Source of the DNA: JBBQSN01 sp963825505
Lineage (GTDB): Bacteria > Actinomycetota > Actinomycetes > Actinomycetales > CAWJMD01
Direction of reading: 5' to 3'
NCBI GenBank assembly: GCA_963825505.1
Contig: CAWGTL010000007.1
Coordinates: forward strand, 38,541-102,540
Length of the DNA: 64,000 bases
A program made the translations under genes and the position numbers. Shown piece after piece: positions 51,325 through 60,678 of this stretch (positions are counted from its first letter, which is position 1; the number at the start of each line of letters is the position of its first letter). The notes under the pieces are model-generated. The model saw only the letters and a list, made by a program, of their open reading frames with translations, did not search any database and had not been told where the DNA came from.

Positions 51325-52787
51325 TCAGCCCGGCGGCGGGTCCGGGTCGCCGGTGCTGCTGGGAGCGCGCCAGCGCAGGCCGGTGGCGCGGGTGGCCTGG
51401 ACGGTCTGGTGGAAGGTGTTGCGCCGCAACCGGCGGTCGGGGTCGAGGCGGTCGGGTGGTCGGAACCAGGGGATCCCGTCGCGCATCACCATCACCCAGG
51501 CGTCGTCCGGTCGGTCGGTGTCGTCGGGCTGGGCGTGGATCTGGGTGTGGTGGCGGTGGCAGAGCAGCGCGAGGTTGTCGAGGGTGGTGGGTCCGCCGCG
51601 GGACCACCAGATGACGTGGTGCGCCTCGCACAGCGACGGCGGGGTGGTGCAGCCCGGGCCAGACGCAGCCGCGGTCGCGGGCGGCCAGGGCGGTCTGCTG
51701 GGCGGCGGTGGCGAGACGGCCGAGGGTGTCCATCGCCAGCACCCGCCCGGTCTTGTCCAGGACCACGCGGTCGATGACGGCGTCGCACGCGATCCGGGTC
51801 AGCGGCGCCGCGGCCGACCAGGTCGCCGTCGGTGGTGCACGCGGCACCGGCCCCCTCGGTGCCGGCGAGCTGATCCGGGGTCGTGACGACCACGACCCGC
51901 GGGACCGCCCGTGCCGCACGCTGCCGGGTGACAGGCGCGTCCTCATCGGTCGCCTGCTGTGCGGCGGCGCCGAGGCCGAGGAACTCGGCGGCGGCGTCGG
52001 CCATCACCCCGAGGGCGTCGACGCGACGCTGACCACGGGTCCGCAGATCCGGCTCGCGCCGTCGGCGCCATCCGCGCTGCCGGTGGCACGGTCGGTCTCG
52101 ACGAGGTGGTCCAGGACCGTCGCGAACTTCAACCCGGTGCACTGGTCCAGCTGGCCGCTGAGCAGGACCATCCCGGTCTGGTCGGTCGCCACCGACAGGT
52201 GCCGCCGGTCCAGGGCGTTCTCGTCGTACCGGTCCGCCCTGTCCGGGGTGATCACCGACAGCAGGTGCCGCGACAGGTACTCCGCCGCCCCGGGTTCGAA
52301 CGTGCGGGCGTGCTCGGTCAGCAGGTCGTCGACCTCGTCCCGGCGCTCCCGCACCACCCGGCCCGGCAGCCGCTTCAGGGCCGACCTCGCGACGTCGACG
52401 TGCTCGCGCGACACCGCGCCGGCCGCCAGCGCACGGCCCAGCTCGCGCAGGGTCCCGGTGTCCGGGCAGGTCAGCTTCGCGTTCTCCACATCCGCCGACG
52501 CCCGCCTCGGGGAGACCCGGCACCGGGACTTGAGCAGGTTCACCGTCCGCGCACCCTGCTCACCGCTCGCGTCCGGGGTCTCCCGGGCGACGGACTCGCG
52601 CAGCGCTGCACCACGAAGCGCCTCGGACCGGCCGCCGAGTGACGTGGAGGCGACCAGCGCCTCGCGCAGCTCGGACTCCGACATCGACCAGGTCGACGCC
52701 GCCGGGCGGCGTCGAGGTCTGGTCCAGCTGGGCCAGCGCGGCCAGGACCGGGTGCCCCGACCCCGCGTCCACCGTCTCCGCCGCCAT
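51325..52787 (-). pseudogene. DUF222/HNH endonuclease gene broken by several frameshifts
   Basis: Pieces of one roughly 485-codon gene are spread over three frames. From ATG 52,787: HPVLAALAQLDQTS; after about 52,688: MSESELREALVASTSLGGRS through LDQCTGLKFATVLDHLVETD; after about 52,045: RRVDALGVMADAAAEFLG and VVVVTTPDQLAG; after about 51,814: LTRIACDAVIDRVVLD; after about 51,655 the HNH domain: CEAHHVIWWSRGG, DNLALLCHRHH, ending PDPPPG at 51,325. Domain order DUF222 then HNH is normal for this multi-copy actinobacterial family. Four single-base shifts are needed. Genuine decay or sequence error cannot be told apart here. Confidence 0.8.
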
Positions 52788-52903
52788 ACCCCAAGACTAG
52801 GTGCGACCACTGACAACCGCTGTGCTGCAACGGATCCTGTGGACAGCTGGAACGAGAGCCGGCCTGTGGGCACAGTCCGTGCCCGCCTGCCGAACAGTCA
52901 GGC

Positions 52904-53308
52904 TCAGCCGGCGAGGAACGACAGCCGCACCTCGCGGTCCGGGTTGTCGACGTTGGTGTCGACCAGGCAGATGCTCTGCCAGGTGCCGAGCGCCAGCCGT
53001 CCGCCGAGCACCGGGACGGTCGCGTAGGGCGGCACCAGGGCGGGCAGCACGTGGTCGCGACCGTGGCCGGGGCTGCCGTGCCGGTGCCGCCACGCGGTGT
53101 CGCGCGGCAGCAGGTGCTCGAGCGCGGTGAGCAGGTCGTCGTCGCTGCCGGCGCCCGTCTCCAGCACGGCGACACCCGCCGTGGCGTGCGGGACGAACAC
53201 GTGCAGCAGGCCGTCCTGCTCGTCGGCCACGAACCGCGCGCACTCGTCGGTGAGGTCGACCACCACCTGCTCGCGGCCGGTGCGGACCTGGACCACCTCG
53301 GACCTCAT
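52904..53308 (-). CDS. YjbQ/UPF0047 family protein
   Basis: A 134-residue protein with the UPF0047 pattern: GLLHVFVPHATAGVAVLETG near residue 33, then LPRDTAWRHRHGSPGHGRDHVLPAL and GTWQSICLVDTNVDNPDREVRLSFL. Conserved His residues could bind metal; weak thiamine-phosphate synthase activity has been reported for relatives. It follows purC on the same strand by 10 bases. Confidence 0.92.
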   Translation of the reverse strand: MRSEVVQVRTGREQVVVDLTDECARFVADEQDGLLHVFVPHATAGVAVLETGAGSDDDLLTALEHLLPRDTAWRHRHGSPGHGRDHVLPALVPPYATVPVLGGRLALGTWQSICLVDTNVDNPDREVRLSFLAG

Positions 53309-53318
53309 CGGCGCGCCC

Positions 53319-54221
53319 TCACGAGAAGGTCCGCCCGGTCAGCCGGCGGTACGCCTCGAGGTACCGCTCGCGGGTGCGCTCGACGACCTCGTCCGGCAGG
53401 GGCGGAGGCGGGGTGTCGGCGGCTCGGTCCCAACCCGACTCCGGACCGGTCAGCCAGTCGCGCACGACCTGCTTGTCGAACGAGGCCTGCGTCCGTCCCG
53501 GCTCGTAGTCCTCGGCCGGCCAGAACCGCGAGGAGTCGGGGGTGAGCACCTCGTCGCCGAGCACCAGCACCCCGGACGCCGGGTCGTGGCCGAGCTCGAG
53601 CTTGGTGTCGGCCAGGACGATCCCCCGGTCGCGCGAGATCCCCTCCGCCAGAGCGTAGATCGCCAGCGTGAGGTCACGGAGTCGGTGGGCCAGCTCGTCC
53701 CCCACGGTGGCCGCGACCTGCACGAGCGACACGTTCTCGTCGTGCTCCCCGAGCGCCGCCTTGGTCGCGGGGGTGAAGATCGGCTCGGGCAGCCGCGAGC
53801 CGTCGACGAGTCCGGGTGGCAGCGGGTTGCCGCACACCTCGCCCGTCGAGCGGTAGTCGCTCAGCCCCGAGCCCGTGAGGTAGCCGCGGGCCACGCACTC
53901 CACCGGCACCATCTCGAGCCGCCGGCAGACCATCGCCCTGCCGACGACCGGAGCCGGCACGTCGGTGCCGAGCAGGTGGGTCCCCAGCGGCCCCTCGTCG
54001 CTGCTCACCCGGCCGTCGAGCTGCTCGAACCACCACAGCGTCATCGCGGTGAGGATCCGGCCCTTGTCGGGGATCGGCGTCGACAGCACGTGGTCGTAAG
54101 CACTGACCCGGTCGCTGGCCACCACGAGCACCTCGTCCGGGTGCTCGTGGCTGGTGTACAGATCGCGGACCTTGCCCGAGTACGTGTGCGTCCATCCGGG
54201 CAGGCTGATCGGCTCGCTCAC
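53319..54221 (-). CDS. purC: SAICAR synthase (phosphoribosylaminoimidazole-succinocarboxamide synthase)
   Basis: A 300-residue ligase joining aspartate to CAIR in purine synthesis. Blocks: YSGKVRDLYTSHEHPDEVLVVASDRVSAYDHVL, VECVARGYLTGSG, GIVLADTKLELGHD and VLTPDSSRFWPAEDYE, ASFDKQVVRDWL. GTG at 54,221 gives the expected N-terminus SEPISLPGWTH. Diverges from the PIG-L gene across 54 bases. Confidence 0.97.
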   Translation of the reverse strand: MSEPISLPGWTHTYSGKVRDLYTSHEHPDEVLVVASDRVSAYDHVLSTPIPDKGRILTAMTLWWFEQLDGRVSSDEGPLGTHLLGTDVPAPVVGRAMVCRRLEMVPVECVARGYLTGSGLSDYRSTGEVCGNPLPPGLVDGSRLPEPIFTPATKAALGEHDENVSLVQVAATVGDELAHRLRDLTLAIYALAEGISRDRGIVLADTKLELGHDPASGVLVLGDEVLTPDSSRFWPAEDYEPGRTQASFDKQVVRDWLTGPESGWDRAADTPPPPLPDEVVERTRERYLEAYRRLTGRTFS

Positions 54222-54275
54222 CCCGGGAGTCTCCCAGACCTGGACGCCCCGCCCCGCGGTCCCTAGCGTCGGGTC

Positions 54276-55028
54276 ATGAGCGAGCAGGGAGGCCCGCCCG
54301 GACGCCCGGGTCTGGAGCCGTTGGACGAGTCCTTCGACACGGTGCTGTGCATCGCCGCGCACCCCGACGACCTGGAGTACGGGACGGCGGCGGCCGTCGA
54401 CCGGTGGGTCAAGCAGGGCAAGACGGTGACGTACCTCCTCGCGACCCGTGGGGAGGCGGGCATCGACACGATGCCGCCGGCCGAGGCCGGGCCGGTGCGC
54501 GAGCAGGAGGAGCGGGACGGCGCCCTCGTCGTCGGGGTCGAGGTCGTCGAGTTCCTCGAGGGGTACCAGGACGGCGTGATGGAGCCGACGCTCGGCCTGC
54601 GGCGCGACCTCTGCCGCGCGATGCGCCGGCTCAAGCCGGACGTCGTCGTCACCGGCAGCCACGACCTGCGGTTCCGTCCGGGCATGTCGAACCAGGCCGA
54701 CCACCGCGCCGTCGGCATCTGCGTGCTCGACGCGGCGAAGGACTGCGGCAACCGCTGGATCTTCCCCGAGCTCGTGGCCGAGGGGTACGAGCCGTGGAAG
54801 GGTCTCAAGGCCGTCATCGCCGGCGCCTCCACGCAGCCGACCCACTACCTCGACGTCACCGGCCACCTCGAGCCCGCGATCGCCTCGCTCGAGGCGCACC
54901 GGGCGTACAACGAGGCCCTGCCCGACGACTTCCCGAAGCCGCGCGACCTCGTGACGATGATCCTGTCGATGGGGGCGCAGGCCGCCGGCACCGAGCACGC
55001 GCTGCTGTTCGAGGTCTTCGGCAACTGA
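54276..55028 (+). CDS. PIG-L/LmbE-family zinc deacetylase
   Basis: A 250-residue metal-dependent N-deacetylase. The zinc motif is CIAAHPDDLEYG near residue 25, with partners in LLATRGEAGI and the His of QADHRAVG. The family includes MshB/Mca of mycothiol metabolism and GlcNAc deacetylases; AHPDDLEYG with the GSHDLRFRPGMSNQADHRAVG block is nearer the general PIG-L group than to MshB. Substrate open. Confidence 0.88.
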   Translation: MSEQGGPPGRPGLEPLDESFDTVLCIAAHPDDLEYGTAAAVDRWVKQGKTVTYLLATRGEAGIDTMPPAEAGPVREQEERDGALVVGVEVVEFLEGYQDGVMEPTLGLRRDLCRAMRRLKPDVVVTGSHDLRFRPGMSNQADHRAVGICVLDAAKDCGNRWIFPELVAEGYEPWKGLKAVIAGASTQPTHYLDVTGHLEPAIASLEAHRAYNEALPDDFPKPRDLVTMILSMGAQAAGTEHALLFEVFGN

Positions 55029-55041
55029 CCCCGCGGGTCGG

Positions 55042-57591
55042 TCAGCCCACGACGCGCAACGCCGGGACGGTGGCGGGGCTCCGCTCCTCGAGCCACTCGG
55101 CGAACAGCTCCGGAGACATCGGCCGCCCGATCCAGAAGCCCTGGGCGAGGTCGCAGCCGAGCTCCTGCAGACGGCGGAACGTCGCCTCGTCCTCGACGCC
55201 CTCGGCGACGACGTCGTAGCCGAGCCGGTGGCCGAGGTCGACGATGCCGCCGACCACCGCGCCCAGGTCCGGTGTGGTGCCGTGCGGGCGCAGGAACGAG
55301 CGGTCGATCTTGACCTCCGTCACCGGCAGCCGGTGCAGGTACGACAGGCTCGAGTACCCGGTGCCGAGGTCGTCGACCGACAGCCGCACCCCCAGCGCCC
55401 GCAGCGACTCCAGCGCGACGACCGCACGGTCCGGGTCGGCCATCAGGCTGGACTCGGTGATCTCCAGGGTCAGCGCCGTGGCCGGGACGCCGGCGACGCG
55501 CAGCAGGCGGGCGACCTCGACCACGAAGCCGTCGTCCAGCAGGCTGCGCGGCGAGATGTTGACAGCGACACCGAGCTCTCGACCCGACCGCCGCCACCGC
55601 GCGCACTCGGCCAGGCTCTGCTCGAGCACCGCCGACGTCAGCGACGTGATCAGCCCGCTGTTCTCGGCCAGCGGCACGAACTCGTCCGGCGCGAGCAGCC
55701 CGTGGCGCGGGTGCTGCCAGCGCACCAGCGCCTCCGCCCCGGTGGGTTCGCCGTCGCTCACCCGTACCTGCGGCTGCAGGTGCACCCGCAGCTCGCCGAC
55801 GAGGATCGCGCGCCTCAGCTCGGTGAGCAGGGTCAGCCGCGCCGGGCTCCCCACCTCCATCGTGGCGCTGAACACCTCGAGCTCGGTCCGGCGCGACGAC
55901 GCGGCCGCCACCGCGATGACGGCCTGACGGAGCAGGTCGACCCGGGGTGCGGCCGGCCCGGCGACCGCGAGGCCGAGACGGGCGGAGACCCCGACGGCCA
56001 GGGACCCCAGCGAGAACGGCGTCGCGAACGCCGCCCGCACCGACGTCACGACGTGGTCCACCGCGACGGGGTCCCCGCCGCGCAGCAGCACCGCGAAGTG
56101 GTCGGCGTGCAACCGCGCCACCGTCGAACCCTCGGGGGCGAGCTGCACCAGCCGCTCGGCGACCAGGCCGAGCATCTGGTCGCCCGCGGCGTGGCCGAGG
56201 GTGTCGTTCACGTCGGTGAACCGGTCGAGGTCGAGGACGACGACGGCCGCACCGTCGTGCCCGTCCACGAGCAGGGCGGCGACGTCCTGCTCCAGCGCGC
56301 GCCGGTTGCTCAGTCCCGTGAGGTCGTCGACGAGCGAGCGCCGCAGCTCCTCCTGCGCGTGCTCGCGGATCAGGTCGGCGCGGCGCGCGTTGCGAAGCGT
56401 CACGCTCAGGTGGTTGCCGAGGGCGAGCATCTCGTCGAGGTCGCTGCGCTGGAACGTCTCCACCGCGCTGAGCCGCTGCCCCACGACCAGGGTGCCGATC
56501 CGGTCGCCGTCCCCGAGCAGGTGCATCGCCATCGCGTCGCGCAGGCCCTCGTCGCGCAGGCGCTGCGACAGGTACCGGCCCCTCTCGGTGCGCTTCACCA
56601 GCACGGGACCGGCGGCCAGCTCCTCGGTGAGGACCCCCGCGAGACCGCGACCCCGCACCTCGGTGACGGTGCCGTCGTACGTCACCCGCCAGCCGCGTTC
56701 CTCCCCGGCGAAGCCGGCAGGCAGCACCAGCTCCACCACCTCGGCGCGGAGCTGGTGCGTCATCCAGGTCAGGGCGGTGAGCGCCGCCGACGAGACGTCG
56801 AGCTGGTCCCCGAGCGCACCGGTGAAGCGGCCGAGCTGCTCGATGCTGTCGCTGCGGCGTCGCTGGCGGTTGTGCGACTGCTGCGCGAAGGCGAGGACGG
56901 CGACGACCACCGCCACCGTCCAGAGCGCGCGCCAGTCGGCCACCGCGACGTGGACCACCAGGAGCGCGGCGGCGGCGTTCGCCAGCGCCACCAACGGGTT
57001 CGACTCGGAGAAGACCTCCCGCAGGCCGGGTCGCACCCCGGCGTCGGCGGCCATCACCAGCGAGATGAGCAGCGTCCCCAGCAGGTCGAGGACGACCGTG
57101 GTGGCACCCGCTGCCAGCCACACCAGCGGGCGCAGCTCGTGGTCGGGCCCCACGACGAGCTGCCAGACGATGACCGCCGAGCACGCCTCGAGCCAGAACC
57201 AGACGAGGTTGAACGCGAGCTTGCGGGGGTTGGTCCGCGAGCGGGCGACCAGGACGGGGGCGGCACCTGCGATCCGCAGCCCGATCACCGCGAGAGGACC
57301 GAGGAAGAACAGGGCGACGACGAGCGGGACGTCGCTCAGGGTGAGGGTGACCGTCTCGCGCCCGGTGCGGACGTGCACGGCCCAGGTCTCGGCGACGAGG
57401 AAGCCCACGAGCAGCAGCCCGCCGACGACGAGCGCGGGCGTGGTCGCGAGCGCGGTGGGCGCCGGCGCGGCGGACCACGGCGCGGGCCCCACCAGCACGA
57501 GCGCCTGGAGACCCGACGCCATCAGCGCCATCAGGGCGATGACGCCCCAGACGGCGCCGGCGCGCGAGGTGTCCTCGCCCGACGAGGTCAC
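55042..57591 (-). CDS. Membrane c-di-GMP phosphodiesterase (GAF-degenerate GGDEF-EAL)
   Basis: An 849-residue protein. Residues 1-230 carry about six membrane segments (MASE-like); a GAF-like domain follows (about 265-410). The GGDEF domain at about 420-575 keeps DDLTGLSNRRAL and VLDLDRFTDVND, but its signature site reads RLHADHFAVLL, so HADHF replaces GGDEF and cyclase activity is unlikely. The EAL domain (about 590-840) is intact: GAEALVRWQHP, AVNISPRSL, LEITESSL, DDLGTGYSSLSYL, VKIDRSFL and VAEGVED. It should hydrolyse c-di-GMP. GTG at 57,591 lies 2 bases from the S8 protease stop in its repaired frame. Confidence 0.92.
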   Translation of the reverse strand: MTSSGEDTSRAGAVWGVIALMALMASGLQALVLVGPAPWSAAPAPTALATTPALVVGGLLLVGFLVAETWAVHVRTGRETVTLTLSDVPLVVALFFLGPLAVIGLRIAGAAPVLVARSRTNPRKLAFNLVWFWLEACSAVIVWQLVVGPDHELRPLVWLAAGATTVVLDLLGTLLISLVMAADAGVRPGLREVFSESNPLVALANAAAALLVVHVAVADWRALWTVAVVVAVLAFAQQSHNRQRRRSDSIEQLGRFTGALGDQLDVSSAALTALTWMTHQLRAEVVELVLPAGFAGEERGWRVTYDGTVTEVRGRGLAGVLTEELAAGPVLVKRTERGRYLSQRLRDEGLRDAMAMHLLGDGDRIGTLVVGQRLSAVETFQRSDLDEMLALGNHLSVTLRNARRADLIREHAQEELRRSLVDDLTGLSNRRALEQDVAALLVDGHDGAAVVVLDLDRFTDVNDTLGHAAGDQMLGLVAERLVQLAPEGSTVARLHADHFAVLLRGGDPVAVDHVVTSVRAAFATPFSLGSLAVGVSARLGLAVAGPAAPRVDLLRQAVIAVAAASSRRTELEVFSATMEVGSPARLTLLTELRRAILVGELRVHLQPQVRVSDGEPTGAEALVRWQHPRHGLLAPDEFVPLAENSGLITSLTSAVLEQSLAECARWRRSGRELGVAVNISPRSLLDDGFVVEVARLLRVAGVPATALTLEITESSLMADPDRAVVALESLRALGVRLSVDDLGTGYSSLSYLHRLPVTEVKIDRSFLRPHGTTPDLGAVVGGIVDLGHRLGYDVVAEGVEDEATFRRLQELGCDLAQGFWIGRPMSPELFAEWLEERSPATVPALRVVG

Positions 57592-57592
57592 C

Positions 57593-57788
57593 TCAGCCCC
57601 AGGACTTCCCGGTCCACGACTTGCCGGTCCAGGACGTGGCCGTCCAGCCGTTCCCCGTCCACGACTTCCCGGTCCACGACTTGCCGGTCCACGACTTGCC
57701 CGACCAGGCGGCACCGGTCCACGACTTGCCCGTCCACGACTTGCCGGTCCACGACTTCGCCGGTCCACGACTTCCCGGTCCACGAGTC
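57593..57788 (-). repeat. 15-base tandem repeat encoding WTGKS units
   Basis: Twelve to thirteen imperfect copies of a 15-base unit of the form TGGACCGGCAAGTCG encode W-(T/S)-G-K-S pentapeptides at the end of the S8 protease. Variant units (WSGKS, WTGAA, WTGNG, WTATS) break the monotony. One extra base at about 57,759 shifts the frame within the array. Confidence 0.85.
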
Positions 57789-59203
57789 CGAGCACCAGCA
57801 GCCCGAGGTCCAGTCGGAGCCGGCCCAGGTGCCGCCGGACCACGCGGAGAAGGCGGCGCTGCGCGGAGCCCAGGTGCGGGCGTCGAACGAGCCGAGGACG
57901 TGCGCCTCGCCGCGGAGCTCGGCGTCGTCCATCGCGACGTGCTGCGAGCCGCGGGCGGCCTCGAGCGAACCGAGACCGGTCGACGCGGGCAGCGTCTGGG
58001 CGGTCCGCGGGGTCGCCGTCGTGAGGGCGCGCAGGACGTCGAGCTCCCCGGCGCCGCGACCCGCGGAGTCGGCCGACGGCATCGCCTCTGCGCTGGAGCG
58101 CAGGACGGCCTTGACCTGGTCCGGCGTCAGGTTCGGGCGGGCGTCGAGCAGCAGCGCCACGGCGCCGGAGACGACGGCGGCGGCCTGCGACGAGCCGCTG
58201 CCCTTGAAGTACGCCTCGCCGACCCGCGCGGACGGGTGCGCCTCGTCGACGTAGGAGCCGGGGTCGCGCAGGGACACGATCGAGGAGCCCGGCGCGGCCA
58301 CGACGTCGACCCGGCGGGCGGCGTCGCCGCGGCTGCTGAACCCCGGCACGAGGTCGTCGCGGGCGGCGACGGTGCCGCGGGTGTCGGCGGCGCCCGACCG
58401 AGAGCACGAGCGGGTCGTACGCCGGGTTGTTCAGCCGCGGCTGGTCGGTGCCGCTGTTCCCGCCGGCCACGACGACGACGATCCCTGCGCGCCAGGCGTT
58501 CTCGACGGCGTGGGTGAGCGGGTCGCGCATCCGGTCCTGCACCCCGTCGGTGCCGTACGACAGGTTGATCACCCGGATCGGGTTCCTCGGGTCGTCGTTC
58601 CGGTGCGCCACGACCCAGTCGACAGCGGCGATGACCTGCGAGACGTCGACGGCGCCCTCGGTCGTCGCCACCTTGATGCTGGTGAGGCGTGCACCGGGCG
58701 CGACACCGCGCAGACCGGGCTGCAGCAGCGTACCCGGGCTCGTTGCCCGCGATGATCCCCGCCATGTGCGTTCCGTGGCCGAACGTGTCGAGGTAGCGGT
58801 GCTCCGGCGACTGGCTCTCGAAGCTCAGGTCCGGGCCGTTCACCACGTTGCCCGACGACAGCCCCGGAACCGGGGCGACGCCGGTGTCGATCAGCGCGAC
58901 GCCGACGCCGCGGCCGTCGAAGCCCTGGGCCCGCACCTGGGTCGCGCCGATCACGTCCGAGACGTGGCCGAGGGAGGTGGTGCCGTCCTCGACGAGCCAG
59001 CCGGTGGGACCGAGCAGGGAGCCGAGCACCCCGTCGACGGTGCGGACGAGCGCGGAGGTCGTCCCGCCGAGGGTGCCCACGAGCGGGCGAAGGGTGCCGT
59101 CCAGCAGGCCGGCGTTGGCCGGGGCCACGGACACGCCGACGGTCGCCAGCAGCGCGGTCGTCGCGACCAGCGCCGTGCGGCTTCCCCACCTACGGATCGA
59201 CAT
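57593..59203 (-). CDS. Secreted S8 (subtilisin-type) protease with tryptophan-ladder tail, frame interrupted
   Basis: Start ATG 59,203; signal peptide to about residue 30 (VAPANAG). Catalytic Asp in VALIDTGVAPVPG and His in FGHGTHMAGIIAG lie in the first frame; VINLSYGTDG and VVVVAGGNSGTD in a second; FKGSGSSQAAAVVSGAVALLL (catalytic Ser) in a third; the tail of WTGKS repeats in a fourth reading, ending KSWG at 57,593. Three +1 shifts near 58,735, 58,392 and 57,759 separate them; removing one G at each gives a continuous protein of about 536 residues. The repeat-bearing S8 group is found in actinobacteria. Extracellular protease; the ladder may bind wall or glycan. Confidence 0.82.
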
Positions 59204-59405
59204 GTCAGACGATCGGCCGCCGACGCCCCCGACTTCAGCGACCGGGCCGCGGTTCGCCGGGACGGAGCACCGCGGGCAGGCGGGTGCGGTCCGGCAGGGC
59301 CGTCCGGGTCGGTGCCGCGGCGCCTGCCCACGGCGCAAGGGTGACGGGTGGCCCGCGGCGTCACCCTCCCGGCGCAGCGCGCGGCCTGCTCACCGATGGG
59401 CGCCC

Positions 59406-59885
59406 TCACCCACCGTCCGTGCTCCCGGCACCCTCGCGCAGCACGCGCGGAAGCAGCTGGGCGCCGCGCGCACCGGAGCGACCGATCACGTCCTGAGGAT
59501 TGGAGAAGGTGCACGACCGCAGCGACAGGCAGCCGCAGCCGATGCACGAGTCGAGCCCGTCACGCAGGCGCTCGAGCGCCGCGATCTGCTCGTCGATGCG
59601 TCCTCGCCAGTGCCGCGAGATCCGGCTCCAGTCGGCCTTGCTCGGGTTCCGGCCGCTCGGCAGCGACGCCAGCTCGGCGCGGATCTCGTCGAGCGTCAGG
59701 CCGACCACGGACGCCGCGCGGACGAACGCGAGCCGGCGCAGCACCTGGCGCTGGTAGCGCCGCTGGTTGCCGGCGGTGCGCTCCGCGGCGATGAGCCCCT
59801 CCGCCTCGTAGTAGCGCAGCGCGGACGGCGCGAAGCCGCTGCGCCGCGACACCTCGGCGACGGTGAGCTGGTCGGTGGCCTGCAC
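59406..59885 (-). CDS. soxR: SoxR, redox-sensing MerR-family regulator
   Basis: A 159-residue activator. MerR helix-turn-helix at the N-terminus (LTVAEVSRRSGFAPSALRYYEAEGLI, RRYQRQVLRRLAFVRAA), coiled dimer helix, and the 2Fe-2S cluster motif CIGCGCLSLRSC near residue 118. Oxidation of the cluster by redox-cycling compounds switches on the target promoter. GTG at 59,885 gives the proper N-terminus; a canonical sox box lies 16 bases upstream, ahead of the divergent SDR gene. Confidence 0.94.
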   Translation of the reverse strand: MQATDQLTVAEVSRRSGFAPSALRYYEAEGLIAAERTAGNQRRYQRQVLRRLAFVRAASVVGLTLDEIRAELASLPSGRNPSKADWSRISRHWRGRIDEQIAALERLRDGLDSCIGCGCLSLRSCTFSNPQDVIGRSGARGAQLLPRVLREGAGSTDGG

Positions 59886-59900
59886 GGGGCGCTCCCTTGA

Positions 59901-59918
59901 CCTCAAGTGGACTTGAGA
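59901..59918 (+). promoter_or_regulatory. SoxR box within a long-spacer promoter
   Basis: CCTCAAGTGGACTTGAGA matches the SoxR operator (CCTCAAGT, 2 bases, ACTTGAG). It sits between TTGACC at 59,897-59,902 and CAGGAT at 59,922-59,927, a 19-base spacer as expected for MerR-type activated promoters. It drives the SDR-QueA-like operon starting at 59,935 and probably autoregulates soxR. Confidence 0.88.
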
Positions 59919-59934
59919 TATCAGGATCGTCTGC

Positions 59935-60678
59935 ATGACGACCACGACGCAACCCCTCACCCCGTCCGACGACCGCGTGGCGCTGGTGACCGGTGCCTCC
60001 GAGGGCCTCGGCCGCGCGCTCGCCACCGCCCTCGCCCGGCGCGGCTGGCGGCTGGTGGTGGACGCCCGCCGCCCGGGCCCGCTTCAGCAGGTGCGCGAGC
60101 AGCTCCAGGCGGCCGGCGCCCCCGACGTGGTGGCCCTCGCCGGCGACGTGACCGACCCGGCCCACCGCGACGACCTGCGGGCGGCGGTCGGGTGGTCCGG
60201 CCGGCTCGACCTGCTGGTGAACAACGCCAGCACCCTCGGCGCCAGCCCCCAGCCACGGCTCGAGGCGCTGGACGAGGACGTGCTCCGTGGCGTGCTGGAC
60301 ACCAACCTCGTCGCGCCGCACCAGCTCACCCGGCTGCTGCTCGCGCACCTGGTGGCCAGCCGCGGGACGGTGCTCGACATCTCGTCCGACGCCGCGGCCG
60401 AGAACTACGAGGGCTGGGGGGCGTACGGCGCCTCGAAGGCCGCCCTCGACCACCTGACCCTGACCTGGGCGGCCGAGCACCCCGAGATCGCCTGGTACGC
60501 GGTCGATCCGGGCGACATGCGCACCTCGATGCACCAGGCCGCCTTCCCGGGCGAGGACATCGGCGATCGGCCCGAGCCGGAGTCGGTCGTCCCCGCCCTG
60601 CTCGCCCTGCTCGAGCGGCGACCGCCGAGCGGACGGCTCCGGGCGTCCGAGGTGGCCGTGGAGGTGAGCGCCTCGTGA
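59935..60678 (+). CDS. SoxR-controlled short-chain dehydrogenase/reductase
   Basis: A 247-residue SDR. Cofactor motif VTGASEGLGRAL, NNAS loop LVNNASTLG, and catalytic YGASK with Ser upstream (DISSDAAAENYEGWGAYGASK). A basic residue pattern after strand 2 (VVDARRPG) favours NADPH. It is the first gene behind the sox box, so it likely reduces a redox-cycling quinone, carbonyl or secondary metabolite. Its stop overlaps the QueA-like gene as GTGA. Confidence 0.92.
   Translation: MTTTTQPLTPSDDRVALVTGASEGLGRALATALARRGWRLVVDARRPGPLQQVREQLQAAGAPDVVALAGDVTDPAHRDDLRAAVGWSGRLDLLVNNASTLGASPQPRLEALDEDVLRGVLDTNLVAPHQLTRLLLAHLVASRGTVLDISSDAAAENYEGWGAYGASKAALDHLTLTWAAEHPEIAWYAVDPGDMRTSMHQAAFPGEDIGDRPEPESVVPALLALLERRPPSGRLRASEVAVEVSAS

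Noticed and set aside
57593..57788. CRISPR-like array because of regular short repeats
   Set aside because: The units are contiguous 15-base repeats within a coding region, without spacers and without cas genes.
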